Shown here: piece by piece, positions 1-10,790 of the stretch
Layout: each line of letters opens with the position of its first letter
Numbering within the stretch: the first letter of the stretch is position 1
From: Cristatella mucedo
Lineage: Eukaryota; Bryozoa; Phylactolaemata; Cristatellidae
Length of the DNA stretch: 64,000 nt
Direction: 5' to 3'
Assembly: GCA_009760855.2 (NCBI GenBank)
Contig: WPIO01000091.1
Coordinates: forward strand, 434,001-498,000
Program-made: the position numbers and the translations under genes
Notes under the pieces: generated by a model
Seen by the model: only the letters and a program-made list of their open reading frames with translations
Databases searched by the model: none
What the model was told of the DNA's origin: nothing

Positions 1-384
1 GCAAATTTAAAATACGTTTTTGCAGGTGTATCGAATCGAGATAGTTCAATTAGTTGTAGTAGATGTACAATGTAAGTATTGCAGCTTTAACTTGTTTTTA
101 TTTTTCGCATAAAAAACCCAAAGTCTAAACCCAAGTTACAATGCAGTGATGGTCTGACGTAGGCTGCATAATTTGACCTTTCTTTTTCAGGATGAGCGCC
201 CTTGTTATTTTCTTCGCGAAACGCTGATCTCCCTCAGACTTTGTAGGACATTATCTGTGCTGAGACTCGTGGAAATCTCGCGAGGCTTCGGGTGGAATTG
301 CATCAAGAATGCGGATGGTGTTTAAGGTTGAGCTTGATATTGTTCTTATTGAACGTGGCGAACTTGTCTAATACAGTATACAAT
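1..384. other. Unassigned left edge
   Basis: I see no gene or repeat I can name here. It lies next to the 3' end of the minus-strand hAT remnant and could be its 3' untranslated or terminal part, but no terminal inverted repeat was recognised. Confidence 0.3.
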
Positions 385-1165
385 TCAATATTTTCCCGTG
401 TTTCTGTCTCTATGCTTAACAGGGCCGAATCGGAGAGTCCATCTTACCCCATTAATGCTCTCAAATAAGGCGATTTTCTTGAGCTTGCTAAAGGAATGTT
501 CGCAACTGGCAACTGATACAGTTATAGTGAGAATAACTTGCAAGGAAACTCTCAAATTACGCAGCAAAACTTCTCCATAACTGACAATGACAGCTATACG
601 AGCTCCAGTGGTGTTTATAGTGCTGAGTTTTGGCGCTTGGCAAGAAGAGTTTTAAAGTCTTATGTTTGTAGCAAAGCTCCGTTCCATCAACGTCTGAACA
701 ATAGAAACCTACAAGATCTAGATATTGCTGATGGAGTTTGGTCCAGTCACGTGTCTTCAAACGCTTCTTAATTTCCAGCAGGAAACTACATTTGGCATTA
801 AGATCTGTGAGCCTGGAAAACATAGTTGTACTTTCTTGTCGGAGATAGTCTATGCTGTCATCCAAGATTCCTGAAATCTGCTCCTCTGCCGTGAGGCCAA
901 ATTTTTTTAGAGTTCTCCGTGAATCTGTGTCTTTCTGCGGATTCTTCTTTCAACTGCAACTCCCACAATTTACAGCTTATATTCGTATCTAGTACTGAGT
1001 CTTGGTAGAGGCCTTCTCGAAGTCTTGACAGCTCAATTTCAAAGGAATGTAGGTCAGAAGAAGCGTCTTTGCAGTTCCTTTTTGAATCTTGCAGTCTTTT
1101 CTGAATGCGGTCAATCTTCCGTAAGATGCCAAAACGTTTGAGTTAAAATTACACTATGGAAGACT
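385..1165 (-). pseudogene. hAT-type (ZMYM1/ZNF862-like) transposase remnant
   Basis: Read on the minus strand, the 3' part contains the words ITVSVASCEHSFSKLKKI, which match the C-terminal hAT dimerisation motif (family form: L-P-V-T-V-A-S-x-E-R-S-F-S-K-L-K). Upstream, the frame around 557-865 has LRQESTTMFSRLTDLNAKC, and about 890-1,165 reads IDRIQKRLQDSKRNC. Both resemble the middle of the long hAT-derived proteins annotated as zinc finger MYM-type 1 or ZNF862. The pieces lie in order but in different frames, so the gene is broken. The N-terminal zinc finger and the catalytic DDE core were not recognised. It is most likely a decayed DNA transposon rather than a domesticated gene. Confidence 0.65.
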
Positions 1166-1282
1166 GCCAGCTTTAATTCTTGTTTCAAGGGTTGCACTTG
1201 GATCCTCAGAAAGTTGCTCCAAAAGACGTGCAATGCTGTTTAGTCCACCATTGATAGCTTGCACAGCCTCCACTCTGGCACA

Positions 1283-1398
1283 CTATGTGATGTAAGTTAT
1301 CTCCGTCTGTACCTCCACAAAGCCATACAGACTATGTGGGTGTTACGCTGGAGAGTTTTCCATAGTGCACTTACAGCCTATGCGGCTTTCGTTACGTG
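1283..1398 (-). mobile_element. LINE-2, 3' end (distal piece split by LTR element)
   Basis: This is the extreme 3' end of the minus-strand LINE whose body resumes at 3,055. It matches, in reverse, the 3' end of the sense copy at 33,822-34,240, and also the copies near 46.8 and 48.4 kb, including the block with CTCCACAAAGCCATA. In the complete sense copy this block directly follows the sequence found here at 3,055. An LTR element has therefore been inserted between the two halves. Confidence 0.7.
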
Positions 1399-1808
1399 TG
1401 TAGTTTGTTCGCACAGCAGAGAGCCAGCCGATGCCCAACACTGACAGTTTATAACCAACGCACGGAGCCGAAGAGCGCACGGCTCCCTTCGGCCCCTACT
1501 CTCACTCGACTCCCCCTCCTCCACTCTCCAGCCCACCATCTCCCCACCAGCGGGTTACCGGCATGTGTCCATGCCACATCACAGGCGGACCACAGCTGTG
1601 TACCGGCCGACCCTGATGGTGAATCCACCATCTGGCCAACAGCAGGTTACTGGCCTGTGTCCACGCCACATCACAGGCTCATCAGAGGAGCCGGCATACA
1701 ATACATACATACACACACGTACATACGAACTACACGCCCCCTTGACCTTATGGTCACAAGTCAGGAGCCAGCATACCATACATACATACATACGTACATA
1801 TGAACTAC
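1399..1808. repeat. LTR-like direct repeat, left copy
   Basis: Left member of the repeat pair, about 410 bp, starting TGTAGTTTG and ending GAACTACA. A sub-repeat around ACACGCCCCCTTGACCTTA with the following GGTCACAAGT recurs just past its end, so the right boundary is uncertain by a few tens of bases. Confidence 0.6.
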
Positions 1809-2228
1809 ACGCTCCGTTTACCTTAAGGTCACAAGTTTGCAGCAACAACGCATGTAGCTGCAAGGTACAGAGCAGCAATTAGCAAGCCTATCCTCCTCTG
1901 CCGATTCTGCCGTCGCGTCTCCGACATGTGCAGCTGCTTCTCCAGCCTGCACAGCCTCTCAAGCCTTCCCAGTCTCTCCGTCCTGTGCAGACTATTCGAT
2001 CTGCACACTCCGGCCTAGGCCAAGTCACAGCCCACCGGCTGGTCGCCGGCCAACGTCACCGTCATGGCTTGCTCTGCATCGCAGGCCACTGACTCAGTCG
2101 CGGACGCCGCCGACTCTATCGCAGGCCACCGCTGAATCTGTCGCAGGCCATAGCCAACTCCGTCGCAGTCTACCGTAGACTCTGTCGCAGGCCACTGCCG
2201 ACTCGGTCGCAGGCCACCGCCGAATCTG

Positions 2229-2545
2229 TCGCGGACGCCGCCGCCCTCCTCGCGGACGCCGCCGCCGCCCTCCTCGCGGACGCCGCCGCCGCCCTCCACG
2301 CCGACGCCGGCGCCTTCCTCGCGGACGCCGCCGCCTTCCACGCGGACGACTCCGCCTTCCTCGCGGACGCCGCCGCCTTCCTCGCGGACGCCGCCGCCTT
2401 CCACGCGGACGCCGCCGCCTTCCTCGCGGACGCCGCCGCCTTCCACGCGGACGCCGACGCCTTCCACGCGGACGCCGACGCCTTCCACGCGGACGCCGCC
2501 GCCCTCCTCGAGGACACCGCCGCCTTCCTTGAGGACGCCGCTGCT
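2229..2545. repeat. 21-bp GC-rich minisatellite (about 15 units)
   Basis: Tandem units of 21 bp built on GCGGACGCCGCCGCCTTCC, alternating between CTCGCGG and CACGCGG junctions. Because the period is a multiple of three, all minus-strand frames stay open and give Gly/Glu/Val-, Arg/Pro- or Ala/Ser-rich low-complexity frames across 2,015-2,657. I do not regard these as genes. The array forms most of the interior of the LTR element. Confidence 0.85.
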
Positions 2546-2745
2546 GACGCCGCTGCCATCGCCGAGGACGCCGTCGCCCTCCTCCGTGCGAAGTCTCACT
2601 GTCTGTCACCTCATACAACGCCGCTGCTTCGCAAGGGGCAAAACAAGTGCCACTCACTTGGTTCGTAGCTACTTTTCTCGGTCTCCCTCTCGAAGTTCAG
2701 CAGCCTGTTTACACGGGCCACAGTCGCTCCCGCCGAGAAATGGCT

Positions 2746-3054
2746 TGTAGTTTGTTCGCATAGCATAGAGCCAGCCGATGCCCAACACTGACAGTTTATT
2801 ACCAACGCACGGAGCCGAAGAGCGCACGGCTCCCTTCGGCCCCTGCTCTCACTCAACTCTCCCTCCTCCACTCTCCAGTCCACCATCTCCCCACCAGCGG
2901 ATTACCGGCCTGTGTTCATATTACATCACAGGCTCATCAGAGGAGCCGGCATACAATACAAACATACACACGTACATACAAACCACACGCCCGCTTGACC
3001 TTAAGGTCACAAGTCAAGAGCCAGCATACCATACATACGTACATACGAACTACA
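2746..3054. repeat. LTR-like direct repeat, right copy
   Basis: Right member of the pair, about 309 bp, from TGTAGTTTGTTCGCA to GAACTACA. LINE-2 sequence resumes directly after it with ATGCGTTCGGTAGCC. Confidence 0.6.
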
Positions 3055-6000
3055 ATGCGTTCGGTAGCCAACAGACTTCATCTCACAAAACAAAGAGAAA
3101 GTGGGAAGCATAGCAGAGTCGGGAGAGCAGTTGAGGTAGTTAGTAGCATTGAAAAAACAGCTCGGGTCCGCTGAAAATGATGAGCCACAGTCGGCAGCAG
3201 GAGAGTAGTTGTCGTTGCGGGAGAATTGTGGAAGCAAGTTCCACAGTCTGGGACCTGCAGAGCTAAAGCTTCTGTAGCCAACGGTCTGTATGCGGAGGAA
3301 TGGAGTAGCTAATTGATTGCACATACAGGACCTGAGGGCAGGACGAGGCTCAAACTGGTGCAGCAGTTCAGCTAGGTGTAAAGGAGCCAAGCCGTGGCGG
3401 GACTTGTGGGTCAGCCTAAGAACTTTGCTTTGTATCCGTTGATCAACAGGCAGGCATCCTAGCTCTCTTAGCAAAGGAGACACGTCGTCAAACCTTTGGG
3501 ACTTGAAAACTAGTCTTGCAGCCATATTCATAGTCATCTGCAGTGGCCTAGTTGCTTTCTTTGGTAGCCCAGACCAAAGGGAATTACGATAATCAAGCCG
3601 AGAATGAACTAAGGAGCTAGTTAAGTCGTTTGCAAGACACTGTGGAAGACAGTTCCTAATCTTAGATAGGGATCGGTCGTGATATCTAGCTGCAGAAGCA
3701 ATCTTCCGAATGAAGCTTTAAAATTTCGGCAGCTTTCAAAAATGACACCTAAATTTTAAGCATGTTGAGATGGTCGCCCGACAGCATCACCTATTTAAAG
3801 AGCAAAGCCTTTTAGTCGTGTCACACGCTTAGGTTGTCCTATGAGCAGCAATTCAATTTGTTCGTCATTTATTTTCAAGAAGTTTTCCGACATCCAGGAC
3901 CGAATGTCGGTAAGTCAAGCATTCAGGTTATCAGTTGCGGCAGATTCTGACGATTTAATGAAAAACACGGCTAAGTATTGTCACCATAAAAGTGATATTC
4001 TATTCCATGGGCCATAATCACTTTTTGCAGAGGTTGGGTATTAATGAAGATGACAGCAAGGGACTGAGAACGGACCCTTGAGGAACTCCACTGGTGACCC
4101 GTCTCATGTGTGAGACCTGACCCCCCACACGACACGGATTGAACGCAATCATACTAGTACGATATGAACTATGCCAGGGCCTCGTCTTCCAGATCGATCG
4201 TTGTTCTCAATCGTTAAAGTAGAACATCGTGATTAATGGTGTCGAAGGCAGCTGACAGATCTAGCAGAGCTAGGACATTGACATTCCCGTCATCATTGTC
4301 CCATAGAATGTAATTGTTAACACAGAGAAGAGCAGTTTCATTGGAGTGCTGCCTCTTAAACCCTGATTGAAATGTCTCTGAGATTTCATTCTTTTCAGTA
4401 GGTGTAACTAGCTGCTTAACGACAATTTTTTCAAGAAACTTTGACAAGAAAGAAAAAAGTTCAACTGGGCAATAGTTTGCAAGGACTTCTGTATTTCATC
4501 CAGGCTTTTCAATTATGGGTCTAGCGATTGCCGATTTGAAGGACTTGGGTACAACCTCTTTTTCCAAAGAAGCATTACAAATATTGGTTATGGCAGGGCT
4601 ATGTTGGGGTGCTAGTGAAGACCACAGAGATGATTGTATAAGGTCTTCAGGAGACGAGCTCTTTTTACTAGACCTTATTGAGGTAGCAAGATCACTTGCA
4701 GGAATCTCGGAGAACCTTTTAAAGAAAGGTGAAAGGTTGTGTTTCCACGATTGCTTTATTTGGAGGGGGCTTTATGAAGGTACGAATGTGCACAACTTTT
4801 TCAGCACAGAAGGCTTACAATTTTTTGGATGAGCCATTAATATCTGGGAATTCAGACCTCACAGCATAGGCCAGTAAATGGTTTACTGCCTTATAAATCT
4901 GTTTTGGGCCCGAGTGGCAGGAATTCAGTTTTCGAGTGAAAAATGAAGCTTTTTTAGGTTTGTCCAGGTGTAAACTTAAAAGAAATCTTTGGAATTGACT
5001 ATATCTGCATCAGACCCCGATTTCTTAAAACGACGTTCAAGCCCTCGCTTAACCGCCGCATCTTTAGGAGGTTTTTTTGAAAATTGATAGGAATATCCAC
5101 GACTTTGAACGCGGATAGAATGAACGGGAGCATGCTTGTGAAGAGCAATCCTGTGTGTCATGTTCATAGCATCAGTGAGGGTATCAAGGCTGCCGTTCGA
5201 GTATGATTGAGATCAAGAAAACCTGCATGACAAACAGATTTAAAAAATGCGCATGCCAATGCTGTTGAAGTTATGCCGCTGAAAAATTTTGACCCTACCC
5301 TGTACGTACAAGGGAGTAGGAATAGTAAACGAGACCGAGATTCAAGAGGGTCATCGGGCACACCGCAAGGTCAGTGGGGAAGACGTCCATAGTAATTATG
5401 AGATCTAGAATATGGCCACCGACGTGGGTGGTACGATCAACGTGTTGAACCAAACCAAACTTTTTCAGGCAGTCAAGAAATGAGCGGACATGGCTGCTGA
5501 TAGGGTTGTCAACATGAAAATTAAAGTCTCCAGAAATCAGTAAGGGCTTCTAACACACAAATATTTTAGCGAGGAACTCCAAAAACTTATCTATGAACAA
5601 GTTTAGACAGCCGGAAGAAGGTCGGTATATCACAGCAGTGAGTGGCCTTTTCTTTGATGAGGACCTGATTGCAACTGAATCAAACGATGGCCCACGTAAT
5701 GAACTGCACATATTATAGCCAAACAATTCACGAATAACAATCGCAACCCCGCCATCAACCTTGTCAGGACGCATGGACTGGGAGAATGAGAAGCCGGGTG
5801 GGTTGGTGGCACACATACAGTTACTTGAACCAGGCGCCATCCAAGTTTCGGTAAGCAGACATGCATCTAGGTTCTCCTGGACCACCAGATCGCGGATGAG
5901 TATCCCCTTGCTTTTTAGCGAGCGGAAATTTAGTAGGCGGAATTTTAGAGGCTGTCTAACAACTGCGTGACGCCAATGATGTGGCTTGTATTCAAGTTGG

Positions 6001-6470
6001 CGTGTAGCCGGTCCGGCAGACGCGGGCCCTTCGAAGTTAAATTGGACGCTAGTAACGGCCGCCAGCCGACGTTTCGCAACACGCTGCGGGACGGCAGGTG
6101 AGATATTTTCACAGCGAGTGCTATTACGCGCTTTAAACTTACGGGTCGTGGGCTTGAAAGTCGAGCTAGTGATAGGGCGAACGCAAGCTGCAGAAAGGTT
6201 TTCACTCACCCGCCTAAGAAGGCCCGCCGGTTGGTATCGACTGATGGTGATATCGCACCTTTTGCTAAGCAGGTCCTGTTTTGTGTAGCATATCCGGAAC
6301 AGCTCATAACTAGTCGCAGCGAAAATAGCAGCGGAATACCCGAAGATATCGCGGAGAAATCAAGTAAATGTTCACACCACACGAAGATTCGCCCGAGGCC
6401 GCTCTCTAACGCGGTACGGAATGCTTTACCTTGTTGCAAACTCACGTTTGACAGTGATGGCAAAGACTCT
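3055..6470 (-). mobile_element. LINE-2: nearly full-length L2/CR1-type non-LTR retrotransposon, degenerate
   Basis: On the minus strand the order is endonuclease, linker, reverse transcriptase, C-terminal region. The endonuclease at about 6,209-5,500 shows LTETW with the catalytic-type Glu, GGVAIVIRE, and a GDFNFHVDN motif near 5,540-5,510. The reverse transcriptase around 4,447-4,214 shows FQSGFKRQHSNETAL and LDLSAAFDTINHDVLL. The catalytic YADD box near 3,990 is degraded. The C-terminal region at 3,537-3,055 shows RSFSSAGPRLWNLLPQF, typical of L2/CR1 elements. Several stops and frameshifts make it non-functional. The 5' limit near 6,470 is a guess, since no promoter or ORF1 was recognised. 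It is split from its last ~115 bp by the LTR element. Confidence 0.8.
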
Positions 6471-8139
6471 TAGGGGTGTTAGGACGGTTAGGACTGTTGG
6501 AATGCCGACGGCGGGAGGGGTGAACGGCCGTGTGCTTGTTGCGCTGCGAGCCCCAGCCGAATACACGGTGGTTAAATCCCCCTCGGTGTTTCTGTGTCGT
6601 CATCAGTGCGTCAAGCTACAGCTTGGTCCAAGTATGTAAAAATGCCTCACTAGCTCGTCCAGCAATAGTTAAGTTCACTGAAACAACGAGTGACTTAAAA
6701 TAGAGATTGGTGTTCACACCAGAAACAGTTTTAAGATAATATGCACAATCTATTTTGATTTTGGCGCTGCTTCTGCCTTTGCGCCGGGAATATTTGTTCA
6801 ACCTGCTCACCTCTTGCAGTCACCAGGTGCTTTACATGTGCAGCAGTGATCCATCTGACGACTGTGGTAGCTATAGACGAGCACTTACCCCTCGACCAAA
6901 CCAGGGCTACATTGTAATTAGCATTCTATTTTGTCCGCTTTGAGTGCATGCATATCTGTGCACGATTCACTTAACATCAGTAGCTGGCCTAAGAATGACA
7001 TTTATTTGATTTCAGGTGCATGATACCGTGTTTGACACCAATCTTTAAGTAATGATTCTCTTTCCTGGAGTTGCTAAGCGGCTGTGTTGAGATTCAGCTC
7101 TCATAGGAGGTTCAGAAATGACCGATTAATATTAATATTATCATATGTCATTATATGTTACTACAGACTGGAAAAGACATCAGAAGTGACGAATGAGCTA
7201 TTTTACTCTTGGGCCGATGTTGTGCGCATTTCGTCCTGTATCCTGAAGAGAACCACTCTGCTTCAAGGAAACAAAATTGCATTGCGTTCTTGATTGCTGT
7301 CGTGATATGCATTCAGTGGCATACCTGTGAACTTGGGAGCATATAGATTCAATAAATTAGTGCGGCATCCACGATTGGTTAGGTAAGCTTCGGGACGCTC
7401 ACGTCACACTTATCTTTCATGAATCTGCAAGGAATTGATGTTCTTGATGACCCTTGGGGCTCTAGTGGTTAGGCACAAGCTCCGAAAAAATGTATCTACC
7501 ATTAGAATGGGACTATTCTAGCGACGAAAGTCGTTAGTCGTTAGCAGTTAGTTCGTAAGTCGCTATAGCGAGTTCATAACAGCATCGACTAAACGGGACC
7601 TATAAGTGCATGTAACTTTAGTCAGCGTGATGTCAGTGATATTAGTTTCGATCGTCTTGGAAAATCAAAATGAGAAGTCATACTGAACGCAAGGGCAATT
7701 AAGCTTGCAAAGGGCAGTCCCTGCTTTGTACTGTGCAAGAAACACTGTAAAAGGTTTCTCTGCAACATTACCCCTCGAGTGCTTTCTCACATGGACCACG
7801 TTTCACTGCCTTTGCTTTGTACCTTGATAGTTTGAAATACAGTTTTGCTCAGTTTTCCAGCTAGTATTAACATTTCTTTTCTGCCTTTTTAATTTGTATT
7901 AATTTGTATTAATAATTTGTAATATTTCTATTAATTTGTACACATAAAACAAGTTTTGTGTCTTTTATTGCAAGGTCTTCAGAATTAATTTGACTGTGCA
8001 TTGACTGACCAGCTTTATCTCGACTAAAGGCAGTTACACTCATATATGATGATTGGCCATTATAGGAGGAGTCGATTAAGAAACGCATAAGCTGATAATG
8101 ACATCAGTGGGCTTGTATTAATTAAATGCAAGACTATAG
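6471..8139. other. Unassigned 1.7 kb
   Basis: No convincing coding sequence. A possible eroded SINE head with CTCTAGTGGTTAGGCACAAG lies near 7,460, too weak to call. An AT-rich stretch with short TTAATTTGTA repeats lies near 7,890-7,940. Confidence 0.3.
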
Positions 8140-9860
8140 AGGCGGTCTAGAAGAAATTGTTTATCAAGAGTAACAAAAGCTGCCAAGAAATTGAGCAAAC
8201 TAAGCAGATAAACTTTCCCTAAGTTTGCATTCCAAAGTATTTCGTTATGCATCCTAAGCAATGCTGACTCTGTAGAGTGATTAGCTGTAAAACCAAATTA
8301 AACGTACTAGTAACGTTTGAAGTATCAATATTTATGTTCAGCTGGTCTGCCACGACTCGTTAGCCCGTCTTTAATAGGTAGAAGATAGAAGGGCAAATTG
8401 GCGGAAGTTGCTCAACTTCTCTTGGTCTAGTGATGTTTTCTTAGCAGTGGCCTAAATGCAGCGTTTCTGATAATAGAATGGACTTGACCTGCGGCTAATG
8501 ACATATTGACATTGTCACGTATGCATGGCAGAATTAGACCTACGCATCGTAAAAGCGGAACAGTGGGAATAAGGTCTAAAACAGGGATGGGCTGACTTTT
8601 CGGTCCACTAATTTACTTCTGGAGGTCAAGAAATCACACCAGGCCAGAGGAAGCCACGCCCACTCAGATGGGCTGATCAAGTGGACGTAGCCAGACGAAC
8701 AAGCAGTGGCGATGGACGCACAGACACGCGCTGCAGTCATAGGGGTAGCCGTTTATCGCCCCTTTATGGTTCGGCGTTTCACTTTCATGCAAGCGCCCGA
8801 CACCAGCTTTGAAAATAAACACTGGCCACAGCTTGAGCTGCAAACAGCACTCGTGACGGGGAACAGTTCAATTAGGCCGGATCCAGAAAGAAATACGTAG
8901 GAGGTGTTGGGCCGGAATGGAACACTAGCTAGGCCGTCTGTTGCCTAAAAGGCGGAGTTTTCTGACCTCTGGTCTAGAGGAATAGTTATCTGCTTCGCTT
9001 GGGATAAGCACTTCTGGGCGAGGACACACGTGACCTTATAGAAAGTAGGCATTGAGGTGTTACTCAGTATTGAGGGGTGTGACTTAAAGTGGATGCTGCA
9101 ACCACAGGGATGGGCTCTCTTATCTTGTCTATCTCGTTGACAAAGAAGGTAGTGAAGGAATAAGCAAGATCACCACACGGATGAGTAGGCGTGCAACTAA
9201 TTTGTGAGCGGTAAAGAAGATGGTTGATCTTAGACATAAGCATTTTTGGATTGTGCATGTTGAGATTTAACAATGTTCTTTTTTTTACAAAATCTATACT
9301 GGGCGTTTTCTTGGACCGATTAGTGGGATTTACATTAGTCTGCATATGCCTGTCAGCCCTGACCTTTTGTAAGCTTTTTTCCTAGCTCAGTAGACCTAGC
9401 TTGGTCAATGACTGCGGTAAACCGTAGGGACAAAATTCCGTGCTTAAGGCTTTATTTGTTACCAAAAATGGAGGTTGGAGTCACCCAAAATAAAAACATA
9501 TTGATTTCTTGCGCAAAATCTAAATAAGTTCACAGAAATTTGAGATAAAGCAGGACTTGCTAAATGAAGGCGATAATCCTCTGCCATAAGTGGCAGTTTG
9601 CTGTCGGATAAACAAAAAATAAGAGATTCGAAAGAGTGCTTCGAAGGGACGCAAAGAGCTTAAGACTGAAGTACTAACGTACGATATTGGTGTCTCCACC
9701 ACCAGTTTTTCTTGATCTAGAGGTATGAAAGAAGGAGAGGCTTGTCGGGCTTACCTCGTTTCAGATTGGTTAACCGATTTCAGCTATGGTGGTCATACAG
9801 TCAAGGCGAGCCGATTGAGGCACTCTTCAGAAATTTCATTTACTATAAGAGGCTAATTGC
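8140..9860 (-). mobile_element. LINE-1 (L2/CR1-type) fragment: RT N-terminus, linker, endonuclease
   Basis: Minus-strand copy of the family best seen at 13.9-18.8 kb. 8,140-8,520 matches the start of the reverse transcriptase; compare CAATGCTGACTCTGT here with the same words at 17,810. 9,345-9,064 encodes the linker with MHNPKMLMSKINHLLYRSQ. 9,720-9,440 aligns to the endonuclease, with FCARNQYVFILGDSNLHF corresponding to FCARNRSFLVMGDFNIHF-type sequence in the sense copy, so the catalytic-loop GDFN has become GDSN. The catalytic part of the RT and the whole 3' end are missing, so it is a broken internal fragment. About 8,600-8,990 aligns poorly and may hold an insertion. Confidence 0.7.
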
Positions 9861-10336
9861 ATATTCAACGAGAACTGCAAAGACAAGCGTTAACCTGCGC
9901 CGCCAGGGTTATAACAGGTCCGATGATGACCCCCTACTTTAACGAGATTCATAGCAGCACTTGAGTGCCTGACTGTTCGAAACAATGTTACGAATACCAA
10001 ACGAGCGGGACTCCGGTCCCGGCCCACGCGTCGGCTGCAAGGGCACTTTTCTTTTATTAACACTTAATTCATGGACCAAAGCGACAGCAAGTGCATCTAG
10101 GATGCATTTGGACCGCGCGTCAACGAAACGATAATAGGAAGGCACAATCCCACGTAAAACGTAGCTTACGAACAGCTGGACAGTTTAACGCCGCAGCTGG
10201 TGTGGCTTATCCAGTCTCAATAAATAAGCTCTTAGATGTCCATAGGCATACAATGTTTTAGGCGCTACAGTCAAACGACAATTAATTAAGCTTTAAACAG
10301 GATTTCTGCGCTGTATCGGTCTCCGTACACGACGTT
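9861..10336. other. Unassigned
   Basis: No recognisable gene. A 68-residue minus-strand open frame (10,145-9,939) matches nothing I know and is probably chance. Confidence 0.25.
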
Positions 10337-10790
10337 ATAATAATAATAATAATAACAATGTACTTGATAAAGCGCCCTCAGAGAACTTAATCTCTTTCTA
10401 GGCGCTTTACATTTGCTGCAAAGGGTAATGCAATTGAATGGTAAGTAAAATCATGCTTGATAAACAACATAAACACCGTGGTTAGGGGTTACATGCACAG
10501 GAAAAGCATGCAAATGTGGTTAGTGGCAGCATGCACAGTGTCAGCACGCATAAGCACATCAAGGACGAATCACAGGGACCCACTAAATGCTGTCCTAAAT
10601 AGGTGTTTTTAAGTTCCTTTTAAAGGTGGTCAGGTCAAGGGATGTTCTGACGCAGGTCGGGAGGGAGTTCCAGGCTTTGGGAGAATACGAACTAAATGCA
10701 CGGTCTACAAAGGTTGGTATACGAACTAAATGCACGGTCTCCAAAGGTCCAACGTTGGCAAGAGCTACGATTCGTAAGAGAATTATGAAA
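10337..10790 (-). mobile_element. LINE-1 3' end with (TAA)n tail
   Basis: A 5'-truncated minus-strand copy. It begins with an (ATA)n tail at 10,337, then the L2-type 3' end TTGATAAAGCGCCCTCAGAG and CTAGGCGCTTTACATTTGC. Further in is the C-terminal protein region, DRAFSSYSPKAWNSLPT on the minus strand. A 34-bp piece is tandemly repeated at about 10,684-10,750 within the coding end. Confidence 0.85.

Larger units (their letters stand above)
1399..3054. mobile_element. Non-autonomous LTR retroelement (TRIM/LARD-like fossil) inserted in LINE-2
   Basis: Two similar direct repeats bound the unit, at about 1,399-1,808 and 2,746-3,054. Each begins TGTAGTTTGTTCGCA and ends near GAACTACA, so the ends form the short inverted repeat TGTAGTT/AACTACA with TG...CA termini, as in LTRs. 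Both contain the same block from AGAGCCAGCCGATGCCCAAC to the CACATCACAGGC-type segment. The first repeat is longer because of internal repetition. The ~940-bp interior shows no gag, protease or polymerase and is dominated by a GC-rich minisatellite, so the element looks non-autonomous. Its flanks join into one continuous LINE-2, which shows that it inserted there. No clean target-site duplication or primer-binding site could be fixed. The strand is undetermined. Confidence 0.65.

Noticed and set aside
2015-2657. Three long minus-strand frames (194, 187 and 129 residues), Gly/Glu-, Arg/Pro- and Ala-rich
   Set aside because: All three come from one 21-bp GC-rich tandem repeat, which keeps every frame open; no domain and no gene-like context.
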